Positions 32,909 to 41,195 of a stretch of DNA of 41,195 bases are shown here, in pieces. Made by a program: the position numbers and the translations under genes. The stretch's first letter is position 1, and the number at the start of each line of letters is the position of its first letter. Source of the DNA: Chromatiales bacterium (lineage in GTDB: Bacteria; Pseudomonadota; Gammaproteobacteria; Chromatiales; Chromatiaceae); assembly GCA_024712425.1 (NCBI GenBank), contig JAKRWE010000004.1, positions 1 to 41,195 on the forward strand. The letters are read 5' to 3'. The notes under the pieces were generated by a model. It was given only the letters and a program-made list of their open reading frames with translations, did not search any database and was not told the DNA's origin.

Positions 32909-34162
32909 ATGTCCTACCGTCGCGAACAATGGGGATGGGCCCTGTACGACTGGGCCAACTCGGCATTCGCGACAACCGTCATGGCCGGCTTCTTCCCGGT
33001 GTTCTTCAAGCAGTACTGGGCGGCCGGTCTGGCGCCGGCGGACAGCACCTTCTGGCTGGGCATGGGCAATTCGCTCGCGGCCGTGCTGGTGGTGCTGGCG
33101 GCACCGCTGATCGGCCTGTGGGCGGATGGCGCGGGCATGAAGAAGCGCCTGTTGCTCGGCTTTGCACTGCTGGGCATCCTGATGAGCGGCGGGCTGTTCC
33201 TGGTGGGGCAGGGAATGTGGCCGGTGGCCCTGTTGCTGTATGTGAATGCGGTGCTCGGCTTCTCCGGCGCCAATGTCAGCTACGATGCGCTGCTGCCCGC
33301 GGTGGCCGGGCCACGTTCCCTGGAGCGCGTCTCGGCCCTGGGTTTCGGCCTGGGTTATCTCGGTGGAGGCCTGTTGTTCGCACTGAATGTCGCGATGGTG
33401 CTGAGGCCCGGTCTGTTCGGCCTTGGGGACGCCGGTGAGGCGGTGCGCTGGTCCTTTCTGCTGGTGGCGCTGTGGTGGGCCGCCTTCAGCGTGCCGGTGA
33501 TGCTGTGGGTCCCGGACGCTGCCGTGGCGGACACCGGCAGCCCCGTCACCCTGGCAGGGTTGCGCCGGACATGGCGCGAACTGCGGTCCTTGCCCATGGC
33601 CTTTCTGTTTCTGCTCAGCTACTGGCTGTATATCGACGGCGTGGACACCATCGTGCGCATGGCAGTGGACTATGGCCTGGCGATCGGGCTGGCGTCGAAC
33701 GATCTGCTCACGGCTTTGCTGATTACCCAGTTCGTCGGGTTCCCGGCGGCCATAGCCTTCGGCTGGATTGGTGCCCGTATCGGTGCAAAGCGCGGGATCT
33801 GGATTGCCATCCTGGTGTACATGCTGGTTGTGTACTGGGCATGGCAGATGCAGACCGCGGCCGAGTTCTACAGCCTGGCGGTGGTGATCGGCCTGGTGCA
33901 GGGTGGGGTACAGGCGCTCAGCCGGGCCCTGTTCGCGCGACTGATCCCGCCCGCGCGCTCCGGACGCTTCTTCGGCCTGTACAACATGATGGGCAAGTTC
34001 GCGGCGGTGGTGGGACCGCTCATGGTGGGCGTGGTGTCGCTGCTGTCCGGCAATCCGCGAACAGGCATCCTCAGCGTGCTGCTGTTGTTCCTGTTGTCGG
34101 TTGTGCTGCTGTCGCGTGTCGACGTGGCCGCCGGTGAAGCCGATGCGCGGAGCAGCGGATGA
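32909..34162 (+). CDS. MFS transporter, Atg22/UMF1-like
   Basis: This 417-residue protein has about 12 membrane segments. The N-terminal [20 protein letters not shown] is characteristic of the UMF1/Atg22-like branch of the major facilitator superfamily. A cytoplasmic basic loop ([13 protein letters not shown]) and the [12 protein letters not shown] loop mark the two halves. Eukaryotic relatives release vacuolar amino acids; the bacterial substrate is unknown. It starts 8 bp after the permease gene and overlaps the next gene by 4 bp, so four genes appear to form one operon. Confidence 0.9.
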   Translation: MSYRREQWGWALYDWANSAFATTVMAGFFPVFFKQYWAAGLAPADSTFWLGMGNSLAAVLVVLAAPLIGLWADGAGMKKRLLLGFALLGILMSGGLFLVGQGMWPVALLLYVNAVLGFSGANVSYDALLPAVAGPRSLERVSALGFGLGYLGGGLLFALNVAMVLRPGLFGLGDAGEAVRWSFLLVALWWAAFSVPVMLWVPDAAVADTGSPVTLAGLRRTWRELRSLPMAFLFLLSYWLYIDGVDTIVRMAVDYGLAIGLASNDLLTALLITQFVGFPAAIAFGWIGARIGAKRGIWIAILVYMLVVYWAWQMQTAAEFYSLAVVIGLVQGGVQALSRALFARLIPPARSGRFFGLYNMMGKFAAVVGPLMVGVVSLLSGNPRTGILSVLLLFLLSVVLLSRVDVAAGEADARSSG

Positions 34163-34842
34163 CCTGGCTGCTGCTCGGGATGCTGCTGTTTACGGTGTTG
34201 TACGGCCCCCAGCTTTGGGTGCAGCGGGTGCTGGCGCAGTACCACCGGCAACCCGAGGAGAACTTCCCCGGCACCGGCGGGGAGCTCGCCCGTCACCTGC
34301 TGGACCGCTTCGAGCTGCAAGCGGTGAAGGTCGAGGCCGCTGAGCAGGGCGATCATTACGACCCGACCACCCGTACCGTGCGACTGACCCCCGACAAGCT
34401 GGATGGACGGACCCTGACCGCGATCACGGTGGCGGCCCACGAGTGTGGCCATGCGCTGCAACATGCCGCGGATGAGCCGTTGTTCGCGTGGCGCACCCGC
34501 CTGGTACGCGCCGCGGTGATCGCGGAAAGGCTGGGATCCTTCCTGCTGTTCGCGGCCCCCGTGCTGGTCATCGTCACGCGCATCCCGAACCCCGCACTGA
34601 TCAGCATGGCGGGAGCCTTCCTCATGATGGGCTTCGGCATCCTGGCGCAGTTGTTGACCCTGCCGGTGGAGCTGGATGCCAGCTTCGGCAAGGCTCTGCC
34701 GCTGCTGGCCAGCGGTTACCTGGTAGAGGATCAGTTGCCTGCGGCCCGGCGTATTCTGCGCGCCGCGGCCTGGACCTATGTCGCGGCGGCCTTCGCCAGT
34801 GTGTTCAATTTCTGGCGCTGGCTGGCGGTGTTGCGGCGCTAA
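34159..34842 (+). CDS. Membrane zinc metallopeptidase (YugP-like)
   Basis: This 227-residue protein has a first membrane segment (WLLLGMLLFTVLYGPQLWV), a zinc site HECGHALQHA (HExxH, about residues 94-103) and two or three C-terminal membrane segments ending FNFWRWLAVLRR. This matches the Zn_peptidase_2/YugP family in length and layout. The role is probably membrane protein turnover, not proven. Its stop TAA (34840-34842) straddles the junction with the IS-end segment, whose sequence supplies the last A; the protein end still looks natural. Confidence 0.88.
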   Translation: MTWLLLGMLLFTVLYGPQLWVQRVLAQYHRQPEENFPGTGGELARHLLDRFELQAVKVEAAEQGDHYDPTTRTVRLTPDKLDGRTLTAITVAAHECGHALQHAADEPLFAWRTRLVRAAVIAERLGSFLLFAAPVLVIVTRIPNPALISMAGAFLMMGFGILAQLLTLPVELDASFGKALPLLASGYLVEDQLPAARRILRAAAWTYVAAAFASVFNFWRWLAVLRR

Positions 34843-35001
34843 CCCGAATATTTCATCCGCTTCTCGCTTTTCCGGGCGGTCAGTGGATGGAAGATGTGGT
34901 GCCTCGAACGGGACGTGGAAAGGCTCGTGAAGGGCTATTTTCTAGGCTGCAGGCACACCTTTCCCTTACCCCCATTGTTTGTCAACGTGCCGGGGCGGCA
35001 C
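34841..35001 (+). repeat. ~160-bp IS-end segment, copy 2
   Basis: Starts AACCCGAATATTTCATCCGC directly after the TA-like junction in the metallopeptidase stop codon and ends GGGGCGGCAC at the 491-bp element. Same segment as 27719-27881 (inverted) and 38394-38554. Confidence 0.65.
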
Positions 35002-35491
35002 TCTTAGTCCAAAGCAGTAATGTCCCCTTTGTCCAATTCTAAAATGTCCCCTTTTGATTTCGGGAGGGGTGGTGACAGAGGAGACCATTGCGATGACACA
35101 GAAGACGGTGGACCGGCTGGGGTGGTTCAGCGGGTTGTCGACCGGCAGTTGCGGCAGAAAGAGGCGGCACGGCAGTTGGACTTGAGCGTGCGGCAGATCA
35201 AGCGCCTGGTGGTCCGATACCGGGCCGAGGGAGCGGCTGGACTGGTTTCCCGCCACCGGGGCAGGCGCCCCAACAACCAGATCGCCGATGCGCTCCGGCA
35301 GGAGATCCTCGACAAAGCATCCACGCCACCGTCGAGAAGGCCAAGACCATCCAACTCAACCGCAGGACCCACAGGCCTGCACCGGACCATCCCTGGAGAT
35401 GAGGCGCCCCCTCGTCCCCTCATGACCCCGGACTCACCAAGGGGACATTTCAGCTTGGGAGAAAAGGGGACATTTTAGAATTGGGTTGACA
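35002..35491 (+). mobile_element. 491-bp family element, copy C (490 bp)
   Basis: The left end is TCTTAGTCC instead of TGTTAGTCC, and one G is missing from the run just after ACCGGCTGG. That deletion shifts the short HTH frame a few codons after its start, so this copy cannot even make the truncated transposase. The right end is AATTGGGTTGACA. Confidence 0.75.
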
Positions 35492-35793
35492 GGGCGCCGT
35501 TTCAATAACGGCGGCAAACTTGGCCTCGGCTGACCAATCATCCGTCTGTTTACCACTTCCCGGTACCGGCATGCCCTTCTCCTTCGCCTGCTTGCGCCAG
35601 TTGTATAGCGTCGGTTCCGAGATGCCTTCCTCTCTTGCCACATCCGCTACGGACCGGTTGTTTGGCGGTAGCAGTTTCTTCAGCACGGATGCCTTACGTT
35701 CTTCTGAATAACGGGCCATTGGTTCCTCTTTTCCGCCCCCCTGTTTGCTCTCTAATTTACCCCAACTCGGGGAGGCGACATGTATCCTGACAC
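35492..35793 (-). pseudogene. IS3-like transposase OrfA, truncated by the 491-bp element
   Basis: Starting at ATG 35719 the minus strand encodes a helix-turn-helix OrfA: MARYSEERKASVLKKLLPPN, then SVADVAREEGISEPTLYNWR and KEKGMPVPGSGKQTDDWSAE. About 76 residues remain before the junction with copy C at 35491. The IS end TGTCAGGATACATG at 35780-35793 lies inside the IS110 transposase gene, so this IS had inserted there before being cut itself. No OrfB is present. Confidence 0.75.
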
Positions 35794-36678
35794 AGGGGGC
35801 AGCAGACGCAGGGCAAGGTGCTGACCGGCACCGGGTAACGCATCGAACAAGGGGGCATCGTCGAGCGCCTGGAAGCGCTCATCGATCAGATGGTCATACT
35901 TGGCGAGGTAACCCAGAGTCAGGGCCAGACGGTGGATCAACGACATCACCAGCAGCTGGTGGGGCTCGATCACGGCCGGATCAGTAGTCAGCGGGATGGC
36001 GGACTTGATCGCCTCGATGCGGCGCTCTATCACCGCGGGGCGACGCACACGGTTCTCGTGGAAGAAGCGCCGCAGGGTGTCCCGGCGAGCGCGCTGAACG
36101 GCAGGGAGATTGGGTCAACGCTCGACGAAATTGCAGAACACCCGGGTGTCCTTATCATCAAACCATTCAAGGACTTGCGGATAATAGTTCTTGAGTGCGG
36201 CTGTCAGGCGGTTGGTATAGCGCACCTTGTCGGCCACCAGGGTACGGCGCTGCTCGACCAGGCTGGCCAGGACGCGCACCTCGGGCCGCTCGGGCTCCCA
36301 GGGATGGAACTGCTCGGGGTGACGCTTGACCAGATCGAGCAGGAGCTGGGCATCGCTGGGATCATCCTTGGCGCGACTGGGCTTCAAGGCACGCTGGTAG
36401 CGGGCCAGGGTCTGCGGGTTGACTGGATACAGGACGAGGAAGGGATACTTGAGCAGGGCATGGATCAGCGGCACCTTGCGCGATTCGATACAGATGGCGA
36501 TGGATCCATCAGCGAAGCGCTGGTGCAGTTCATTGGCCCAGTCATCGATGGCCTGGGCCTGATGGGGCAGGACGCTGTACTCCAGCTCGTCGCTGCCGGT
36601 GACCTGGAGACACAGATCGTGCTTTCGGTCGGCCCAGTCGATGCCGATAATGGCGGCGTACTGATCGAGGGTGTTCAT
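35794..36678 (-). pseudogene. IS110-family transposase, nonsense mutation and 3' truncation
   Basis: IS110 transposases use an N-terminal DEDD domain with bridge-RNA-guided recombination. ATG 36678, after AGGAGG, opens MNTLDQYAAIIGIDWADRKH with the first Asp. CIESRKVPLIHALL and AKDDPSDAQLLLDLVKRHP carry further acidic residues. At 36115-36117 an in-frame TGA replaces a probable Trp codon; the same frame then continues (LPAVQRARRDTLRRFFHENR) to the start of the C-terminal domain (FDALPGAG), where the IS3-like element cuts it off. It cannot be functional. Confidence 0.85.
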
Positions 36679-36923
36679 GGCGAGGCCTCCTGCTGCTACA
36701 GTTGGAAAGAGGATAGGCATGCCGATTTCTGCGAAGGCTTTATAGGAAGCGTTTGGTAGGCGGTCCCTGAGTGTTCGTTGTCGAAATCAGCGACACCTGC
36801 CGGGGCGACGGTATGTTAGTAAGCGTCTGACGCTTGGCGCTCAATAGTCGTCCCCGGCGGGTGCCTGTCCCACCATCGAGTCTAGGAGAAATGCCCAGTG
36901 GCTACGGACGGACCATCTATAAA

Positions 36924-36989
36924 GGCGCTTCACCCGACCGCTATTCCGTTGGCGCTTCATAGCGGCAGCTGAGCTTTGTCGTTAGCGCC
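36924..36989. other. attC-like imperfect palindrome (66 bp)
   Basis: GGCGCT at the left pairs with AGCGCC at the right, and CCGCTAT with ATAGCGG inside. The right side GAGCTTTGTCGTTAGCGCCC resembles the R'-L' end of integron attC sites (GTTAG core), but the left side is a poor match. It lies between an IS110 remnant and a toxin-antitoxin pair. The region 36679-37044 otherwise holds no gene; its left part is probably the IS110 non-coding end. Confidence 0.35.
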
Positions 36990-37044
36990 CAGAAATCCGC
37001 GATATGGCGAAATAGCAATACTTCTCCTGTTCTTAGCCCAGGAG

Positions 37045-37336
37045 CGAATCGAATTTCGAATGGGATGAGGCAAAAAACCTCGAGAACCAAGACAAGCACG
37101 GTGTTTCTTTCTACGAGGCCCAGCACGTGTTTCTCGATCCGGACCGCCTCACAGCTGAAGATCTCGCGCATAGTCAGGAGGAGAAAAGGTAGTTCTGCAT
37201 TGGTCGAGATAAAGCCGGAGAAGGAATCCTCACTATCCGGTTCACCTATCGGTCAAATCGTATCCGCATCTTTGGAGCGGGTTACTGGCGAAAGGGTAAG
37301 AAGGTCTATGAGCAAGCAAATTCAATACACAGATGA
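37045..37336 (+). pseudogene. brnT: brnT toxin remnant
   Basis: BrnT is a RelE-fold ribonuclease toxin. The sequence is recognisable across its length: EFEWDEAKNLENQDKHGVSF, then EAQHVFLDPDRL, LTIRFTYRSNRIRIFGAGYW and RKGKKVYEQA. It is dead three ways: no start codon where ATG is expected (GAG at 37042), an extra T at 37054-37056 shifting the frame before EWDE, and an in-frame TAG at 37190-37192 replacing the Tyr of KRYFCIG. The identical lesions in the second copy (40598-40889) show that they predate the duplication. Confidence 0.85.
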
Positions 37337-37538
37337 GCCGCTTGGTGAAATGAAGTTGGTGCCGGATTTCCTTCCGTCGCCCAAAGAATTGGCGCTGAAA
37401 AACGAGCAAACCAAAATCACCATTTCGCTCAGTTCTGAGAGTGTTGCCTATTTCAAGGAAACGGCGAAAAAGCACCACATGCAGTATCAGAAGATGATTC
37501 GGCAACTTTTGGATGAATACGTGTCAACCCAATTCTAA
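37308..37538 (+). CDS. brnA: BrnA-like antitoxin
   Basis: BrnA antitoxins bind BrnT and repress the operon through a ribbon-helix-helix domain. ATG 37308 gives 76 residues: MSKQIQYTDEPLGEMKLVPD, FLPSPKELALKNEQTKITIS and SSESVAYFKETAKKHHMQYQ, a match to the family. The last codons (STQF) come from the 491-bp element inserted at 37522, so the native tail after LLDEYV is lost. The start overlaps the brnT remnant as in intact operons. With no toxin it may persist only as a repressor or relic. Confidence 0.85.
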   Translation: MSKQIQYTDEPLGEMKLVPDFLPSPKELALKNEQTKITISLSSESVAYFKETAKKHHMQYQKMIRQLLDEYVSTQF

Positions 37539-38012
37539 AATGTCCCCTTTTCTCCCAAGCTGAAATGTCCCCTTGGTGAGTCCGGGGTCATGAGGGGACG
37601 AGGGGGCGCCTCATCTCCAGGGATGGTCCGGTGCAGGCCTGTGGGTCCTGCGGTTGAGTTGGATGGTCTTGGCCTTCTCGACGGTGGCGTGGATGCTTTC
37701 TCGAGGATCTCCTGCCGGAGCGCATCGGCGATCTGGTTGTTGGGGCGCCTGCCCCGGTGGCGGGAAACCAGTCCAGCCGCTCCCTCGGCCCGGTATCGGA
37801 CCACCAGGCGCTTGATCTGCCGCACGCTCAAGTCCAACTGCCGTGCCGCCTCTTTCTGCCGCAACTGCCGGTCGACAACCTGCTGAACCACCCCCAGCCG
37901 GTCCACCGTCTTCTGTGTCATCGCAATGGTCTCCTCTGTCACCACCCCTCCCGAAATCAAAAGGGGACATTTTAGAATTGGACAAAGGGGACATTACTGC
38001 TTTGGACTAACA
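37522..38012 (-). mobile_element. 491-bp family element, copy D
   Basis: Full 491-bp copy on the minus strand with the HTH frame open (ATG 37921). The left end TGTCAACCC cuts brnA, and the right end GGACTAACA cuts cbbQ. The two flanks are unrelated, so there is no target duplication; this copy marks a recombination or deletion joint. Confidence 0.78.
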
Positions 38013-38395
38013 CGCACGACTTCTGCCTGGCGATGTCCTACAATCCCGGTTACCAGTGGGTCCTGAAGGATCTGAAGCAGTCCACGCGGCAGCGCTTCGT
38101 GGCGCTCGAATTCGACTACCCGGGGAGTGATCTGGAGGCGCGCATCATCGGGAAGGAGTCCGGTGTCGATCCGGAACTGGCCGGGCGCCTGGCCAAGTTT
38201 GCGCACATGACCCGCAATCTCAAGGGGCAGGGGCTGGACGAGGGGGCGTCGACCCGACTGCTGGTGCACGCTGCCAAGCTGATCGTCAGTGGCGTGGAGC
38301 AGGTGGTCGCCTGCCGCACCAGCATATCCCAGGCCCTGACCGATGAGCCGGATATGCTGGTGGCGGTCAACGAGCTGTCGTCCTCGCTGTTCTAA
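38013..38395 (+). pseudogene. cbbQ: cbbQ 3' fragment (Rubisco activase AAA+ ATPase)
   Basis: CbbQ with CbbO reactivates inhibited Rubisco. About the last 125 residues remain: HDFCLAMSYNPGYQWVLKDL, KQSTRQRFVALEFDYP, MTRNLKGQGLDEGASTRLLV and AACRTSISQALTDEPDML-like ends. The sensor-type SYNPGYQ and the C-terminal GLDEGASTR motif identify the family. The 5' two-thirds, with the Walker motifs, was cut off at the copy D junction, and nothing in the window supplies it. The stop codon (38393-38395) coincides with the start of the next IS-end segment. No Rubisco genes are in the window. Confidence 0.82.
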
Positions 38396-38554
38396 CCCGA
38401 ATATTTCATCCGCTTCTCGCTTTTCCGGGCGGTCAGTGGATGGAAGATGTGGTGCCTCGAACGGGACGTGGAAAGGCTCGTGAAGGGCTATTTTCTAGGC
38501 TGCAGGCACACCTTTCCCTTACCCCCATTGTTTGTCAACGTGCCGGGGCGGCAC
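38394..38554 (+). repeat. ~160-bp IS-end segment, copy 3
   Basis: Same segment as 34841-35001, here following the cbbQ fragment. It also starts at the AA of a TAA stop codon and ends at the 491-bp element. Confidence 0.65.
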
Positions 38555-39044
38555 TGTTAGTCCAAAGCAGTAATGTCCCCTTTGTCCAATTCTAAAATGT
38601 CCCCTTTTGATTTCGGGAGGGGTGGTGACAGAGGAGACCATTGCGATGACACAGAAGACGGTGGACCGGCTGGGGTGGTTCAGCGGGTTGTCGACCGGCA
38701 GTTGCGGCAGAAAGAGGCGGCACGGCAGTTGGACTTGAGCGTGCGGCAGATCAAGCGCCTGGTGGTCCGATACCGGGCCGAGGGAGCGGCTGGACTGGTT
38801 TCCCGCCACCGGGGCAGGCGCCCCAACAACCAGATCGCCGATGCGCTCCGGCAGGAGATCCTCGACAAAGCATCCACGCCACCGTCGAGAAGGCCAAGAC
38901 CATCCAACTCAACCGCAGGACCCACAGGCCTGCACCGGACCATCCCTGGAGATGAGGCGCCCCCTCGTCCCCTCATGACCCCGGACTCACCAAGGGGACA
39001 TTTCAGCTTGGGAGAAAAGGGGACATTTTAGAATTGGGTTGACA
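38555..39044 (+). mobile_element. 491-bp family element, copy E (490 bp)
   Basis: Duplicate of copy C including its one-base G deletion, but with the normal terminus TGTTAGTCC. Confidence 0.75.
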
Positions 39045-39346
39045 GGGCGCCGTTTCAATAACGGCGGCAAACTTGGCCTCGGCTGACCAATCATCCGTCT
39101 GTTTACCACTTCCCGGTACCGGCATGCCCTTCTCCTTCGCCTGCTTGCGCCAGTTGTATAGCGTCGGTTCCGAGATGCCTTCCTCTCTTGCCACATCCGC
39201 TACGGACCGGTTGTTTGGCGGTAGCAGTTTCTTCAGCACGGATGCCTTACGTTCTTCTGAATAACGGGCCATTGGTTCCTCTTTTCCGCCCCCCTGTTTG
39301 CTCTCTAATTTACCCCAACTCGGGGAGGCGACATGTATCCTGACAC
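39045..39346 (-). pseudogene. IS3-like OrfA fragment, second copy
   Basis: Duplicate of 35492-35793 at +3,553 bp. Start at ATG 39272, truncated at the copy E junction. Confidence 0.75.
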
Positions 39347-40231
39347 AGGGGGCAGCAGACGCAGGGCAAGGTGCTGACCGGCACCGGGTAACGCATCGAA
39401 CAAGGGGGCATCGTCGAGCGCCTGGAAGCGCTCATCGATCAGATGGTCATACTTGGCGAGGTAACCCAGAGTCAGGGCCAGACGGTGGATCAACGACATC
39501 ACCAGCAGCTGGTGGGGCTCGATCACGGCCGGATCAGTAGTCAGCGGGATGGCGGACTTGATCGCCTCGATGCGGCGCTCTATCACCGCGGGGCGACGCA
39601 CACGGTTCTCGTGGAAGAAGCGCCGCAGGGTGTCCCGGCGAGCGCGCTGAACGGCAGGGAGATTGGGTCAACGCTCGACGAAATTGCAGAACACCCGGGT
39701 GTCCTTATCATCAAACCATTCAAGGACTTGCGGATAATAGTTCTTGAGTGCGGCTGTCAGGCGGTTGGTATAGCGCACCTTGTCGGCCACCAGGGTACGG
39801 CGCTGCTCGACCAGGCTGGCCAGGACGCGCACCTCGGGCCGCTCGGGCTCCCAGGGATGGAACTGCTCGGGGTGACGCTTGACCAGATCGAGCAGGAGCT
39901 GGGCATCGCTGGGATCATCCTTGGCGCGACTGGGCTTCAAGGCACGCTGGTAGCGGGCCAGGGTCTGCGGGTTGACTGGATACAGGACGAGGAAGGGATA
40001 CTTGAGCAGGGCATGGATCAGCGGCACCTTGCGCGATTCGATACAGATGGCGATGGATCCATCAGCGAAGCGCTGGTGCAGTTCATTGGCCCAGTCATCG
40101 ATGGCCTGGGCCTGATGGGGCAGGACGCTGTACTCCAGCTCGTCGCTGCCGGTGACCTGGAGACACAGATCGTGCTTTCGGTCGGCCCAGTCGATGCCGA
40201 TAATGGCGGCGTACTGATCGAGGGTGTTCAT
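39347..40231 (-). pseudogene. IS110-family transposase remnant, second copy
   Basis: Duplicate of 35794-36678 with the same internal TGA (39668-39670) and the same truncation by the IS3-like end. Confidence 0.85.
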
Positions 40232-40476
40232 GGCGAGGCCTCCTGCTGCTACAGTTGGAAAGAGGATAGGCATGCCGATTTCTGCGAAGGCTTTATAGGA
40301 AGCGTTTGGTAGGCGGTCCCTGAGTGTTCGTTGTCGAAATCAGCGACACCTGCCGGGGCGACGGTATGTTAGTAAGCGTCTGACGCTTGGCGCTCAATAG
40401 TCGTCCCCGGCGGGTGCCTGTCCCACCATCGAGTCTAGGAGAAATGCCCAGTGGCTACGGACGGACCATCTATAAA

Positions 40477-40542
40477 GGCGCTTCACCCGACCGCTATTCC
40501 GTTGGCGCTTCATAGCGGCAGCTGAGCTTTGTCGTTAGCGCC
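40477..40542. other. attC-like palindrome, second copy
   Basis: Duplicate of 36924-36989. The gap 40232-40597 holds no gene. Confidence 0.35.
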
Positions 40543-40597
40543 CAGAAATCCGCGATATGGCGAAATAGCAATACTTCTCCTGTTCTTAGCCCAGGAG

Positions 40598-40889
40598 CGA
40601 ATCGAATTTCGAATGGGATGAGGCAAAAAACCTCGAGAACCAAGACAAGCACGGTGTTTCTTTCTACGAGGCCCAGCACGTGTTTCTCGATCCGGACCGC
40701 CTCACAGCTGAAGATCTCGCGCATAGTCAGGAGGAGAAAAGGTAGTTCTGCATTGGTCGAGATAAAGCCGGAGAAGGAATCCTCACTATCCGGTTCACCT
40801 ATCGGTCAAATCGTATCCGCATCTTTGGAGCGGGTTACTGGCGAAAGGGTAAGAAGGTCTATGAGCAAGCAAATTCAATACACAGATGA
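40598..40889 (+). pseudogene. brnT: brnT toxin remnant, second copy
   Basis: Duplicate of 37045-37336, with the same extra T and the same in-frame TAG (40743-40745). Confidence 0.85.
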
Positions 40890-41091
40890 GCCGCTTGGTG
40901 AAATGAAGTTGGTGCCGGATTTCCTTCCGTCGCCCAAAGAATTGGCGCTGAAAAACGAGCAAACCAAAATCACCATTTCGCTCAGTTCTGAGAGTGTTGC
41001 CTATTTCAAGGAAACGGCGAAAAAGCACCACATGCAGTATCAGAAGATGATTCGGCAACTTTTGGATGAATACGTGTCAACCCAATTCTAA
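40861..41091 (+). CDS. brnA: BrnA-like antitoxin, second copy
   Basis: Duplicate of 37308-37538, again with its last codons supplied by a 491-bp element (copy F). Confidence 0.83.
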   Translation: MSKQIQYTDEPLGEMKLVPDFLPSPKELALKNEQTKITISLSSESVAYFKETAKKHHMQYQKMIRQLLDEYVSTQF

Positions 41092-41195
41092 AATGTCCCC
41101 TTTTCTCCCAAGCTGAAATGTCCCCTTGGTGAGTCCGGGGTCATGAGGGGACGAGGGGGCGCCTCATCTCCAGGGATGGTCCGGTGCAGGCCTGT
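41075..41195 (-). mobile_element. 491-bp family element, copy F (cut by window end)
   Basis: The first 121 bp match copy D at +3,553 bp, starting TGTCAACCCAATTCTAAAAT. The rest, and whatever follows, is outside the window. Confidence 0.78.

Larger units (their letters stand above)
34839..41195 (+). repeat. Direct tandem duplication, period 3,553 bp
   Basis: The sequence 38392-41195 repeats 34839-37642 in the same order and orientation; the second copy runs off the window. Content of one period: IS-end segment, 491-bp element (plus), IS3-like fragment, IS110 remnant, brnT/brnA, 491-bp element (minus) and cbbQ 3' fragment. The copies are almost identical but not perfectly so: 35003 is C (TCTTAG) where 38556 is G (TGTTAG). 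Confidence 0.88.

Noticed and set aside
34839..41195. CRISPR array
   Set aside because: The repeats are kilobases long and explained by IS elements and one tandem duplication; there are no short regular repeats with spacers.
1..41195. tRNA, rRNA or 4.5S RNA genes
   Set aside because: I saw no cloverleaf with the TTC-arm consensus, no rRNA blocks and no SRP RNA near ffh. A covariance search would be decisive.

Overview
The window looks like chromosome from a GC-rich gammaproteobacterium, probably a sulfur-oxidising chemolithoautotroph. The core gene order (cytochrome c assembly protein, ffh, rpsP-rimM-trmD-rplS, sbcB) is gammaproteobacterial. A sulfide:quinone-reductase-like flavoprotein, a rhodanese, a TauE/SafE exporter and a 3' fragment of cbbQ (Rubisco activase) point to sulfur oxidation and CO2 fixation. 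I did not assign a genus.

Layout. (1) 1-4262: a decaying chemotaxis/flagellar end. A cheA 3' fragment and cheB, each with one frameshift, lie between two oppositely oriented copies of an IS5-family element. fliS and fliT follow, with a near-consensus sigma-28 promoter just beyond the IS end. (2) 4341-13038: a mostly ordinary core region with a CcsA-type membrane protein, ffh, an OmpA-like protein, a class I polyphosphate kinase 2, the rpsP-rimM-trmD-rplS operon and exonuclease I. (3) 13040-16761: a hairpin-rich repeat, a HerA-like ATPase broken by two frameshifts, the SQR-like flavoprotein and a rhodanese. (4) 16800-26260: a leftward operon with a small XRE regulator and six Hyf/complex-I-like subunits (hyfB, C, E, F, G, I order), divergent from a SulP anion transporter. 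All four NiFe-binding cysteines of the HyfG-like subunit are replaced, so this is a hydrogenase-related complex rather than a hydrogenase. (5) 26250-34842: a frameshifted Sel1-repeat gene, a small IS-derived insertion, a HepT/MntA toxin-antitoxin pair, an RluA-type pseudouridine synthase, a TSUP exporter, a YadG/YadH-like ABC exporter, an Atg22-like MFS protein and a zinc metallopeptidase. (6) 34839-41195: a mobile-element junkyard arranged as a direct tandem duplication with a 3,553-bp period. It carries broken IS3-like and IS110 elements, a dead brnT toxin with its brnA antitoxin, a cbbQ fragment and copies of a 491-bp deletion-derivative IS.

Six copies (one cut by the window edge) of that 491-bp element occur between 27228 and the window end. 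Several genes in the first 27 kb carry single-base frameshifts, some at homopolymer runs. These could be real decay or sequencing errors, and the sequence alone cannot decide. No tRNA, rRNA or CRISPR array was seen.
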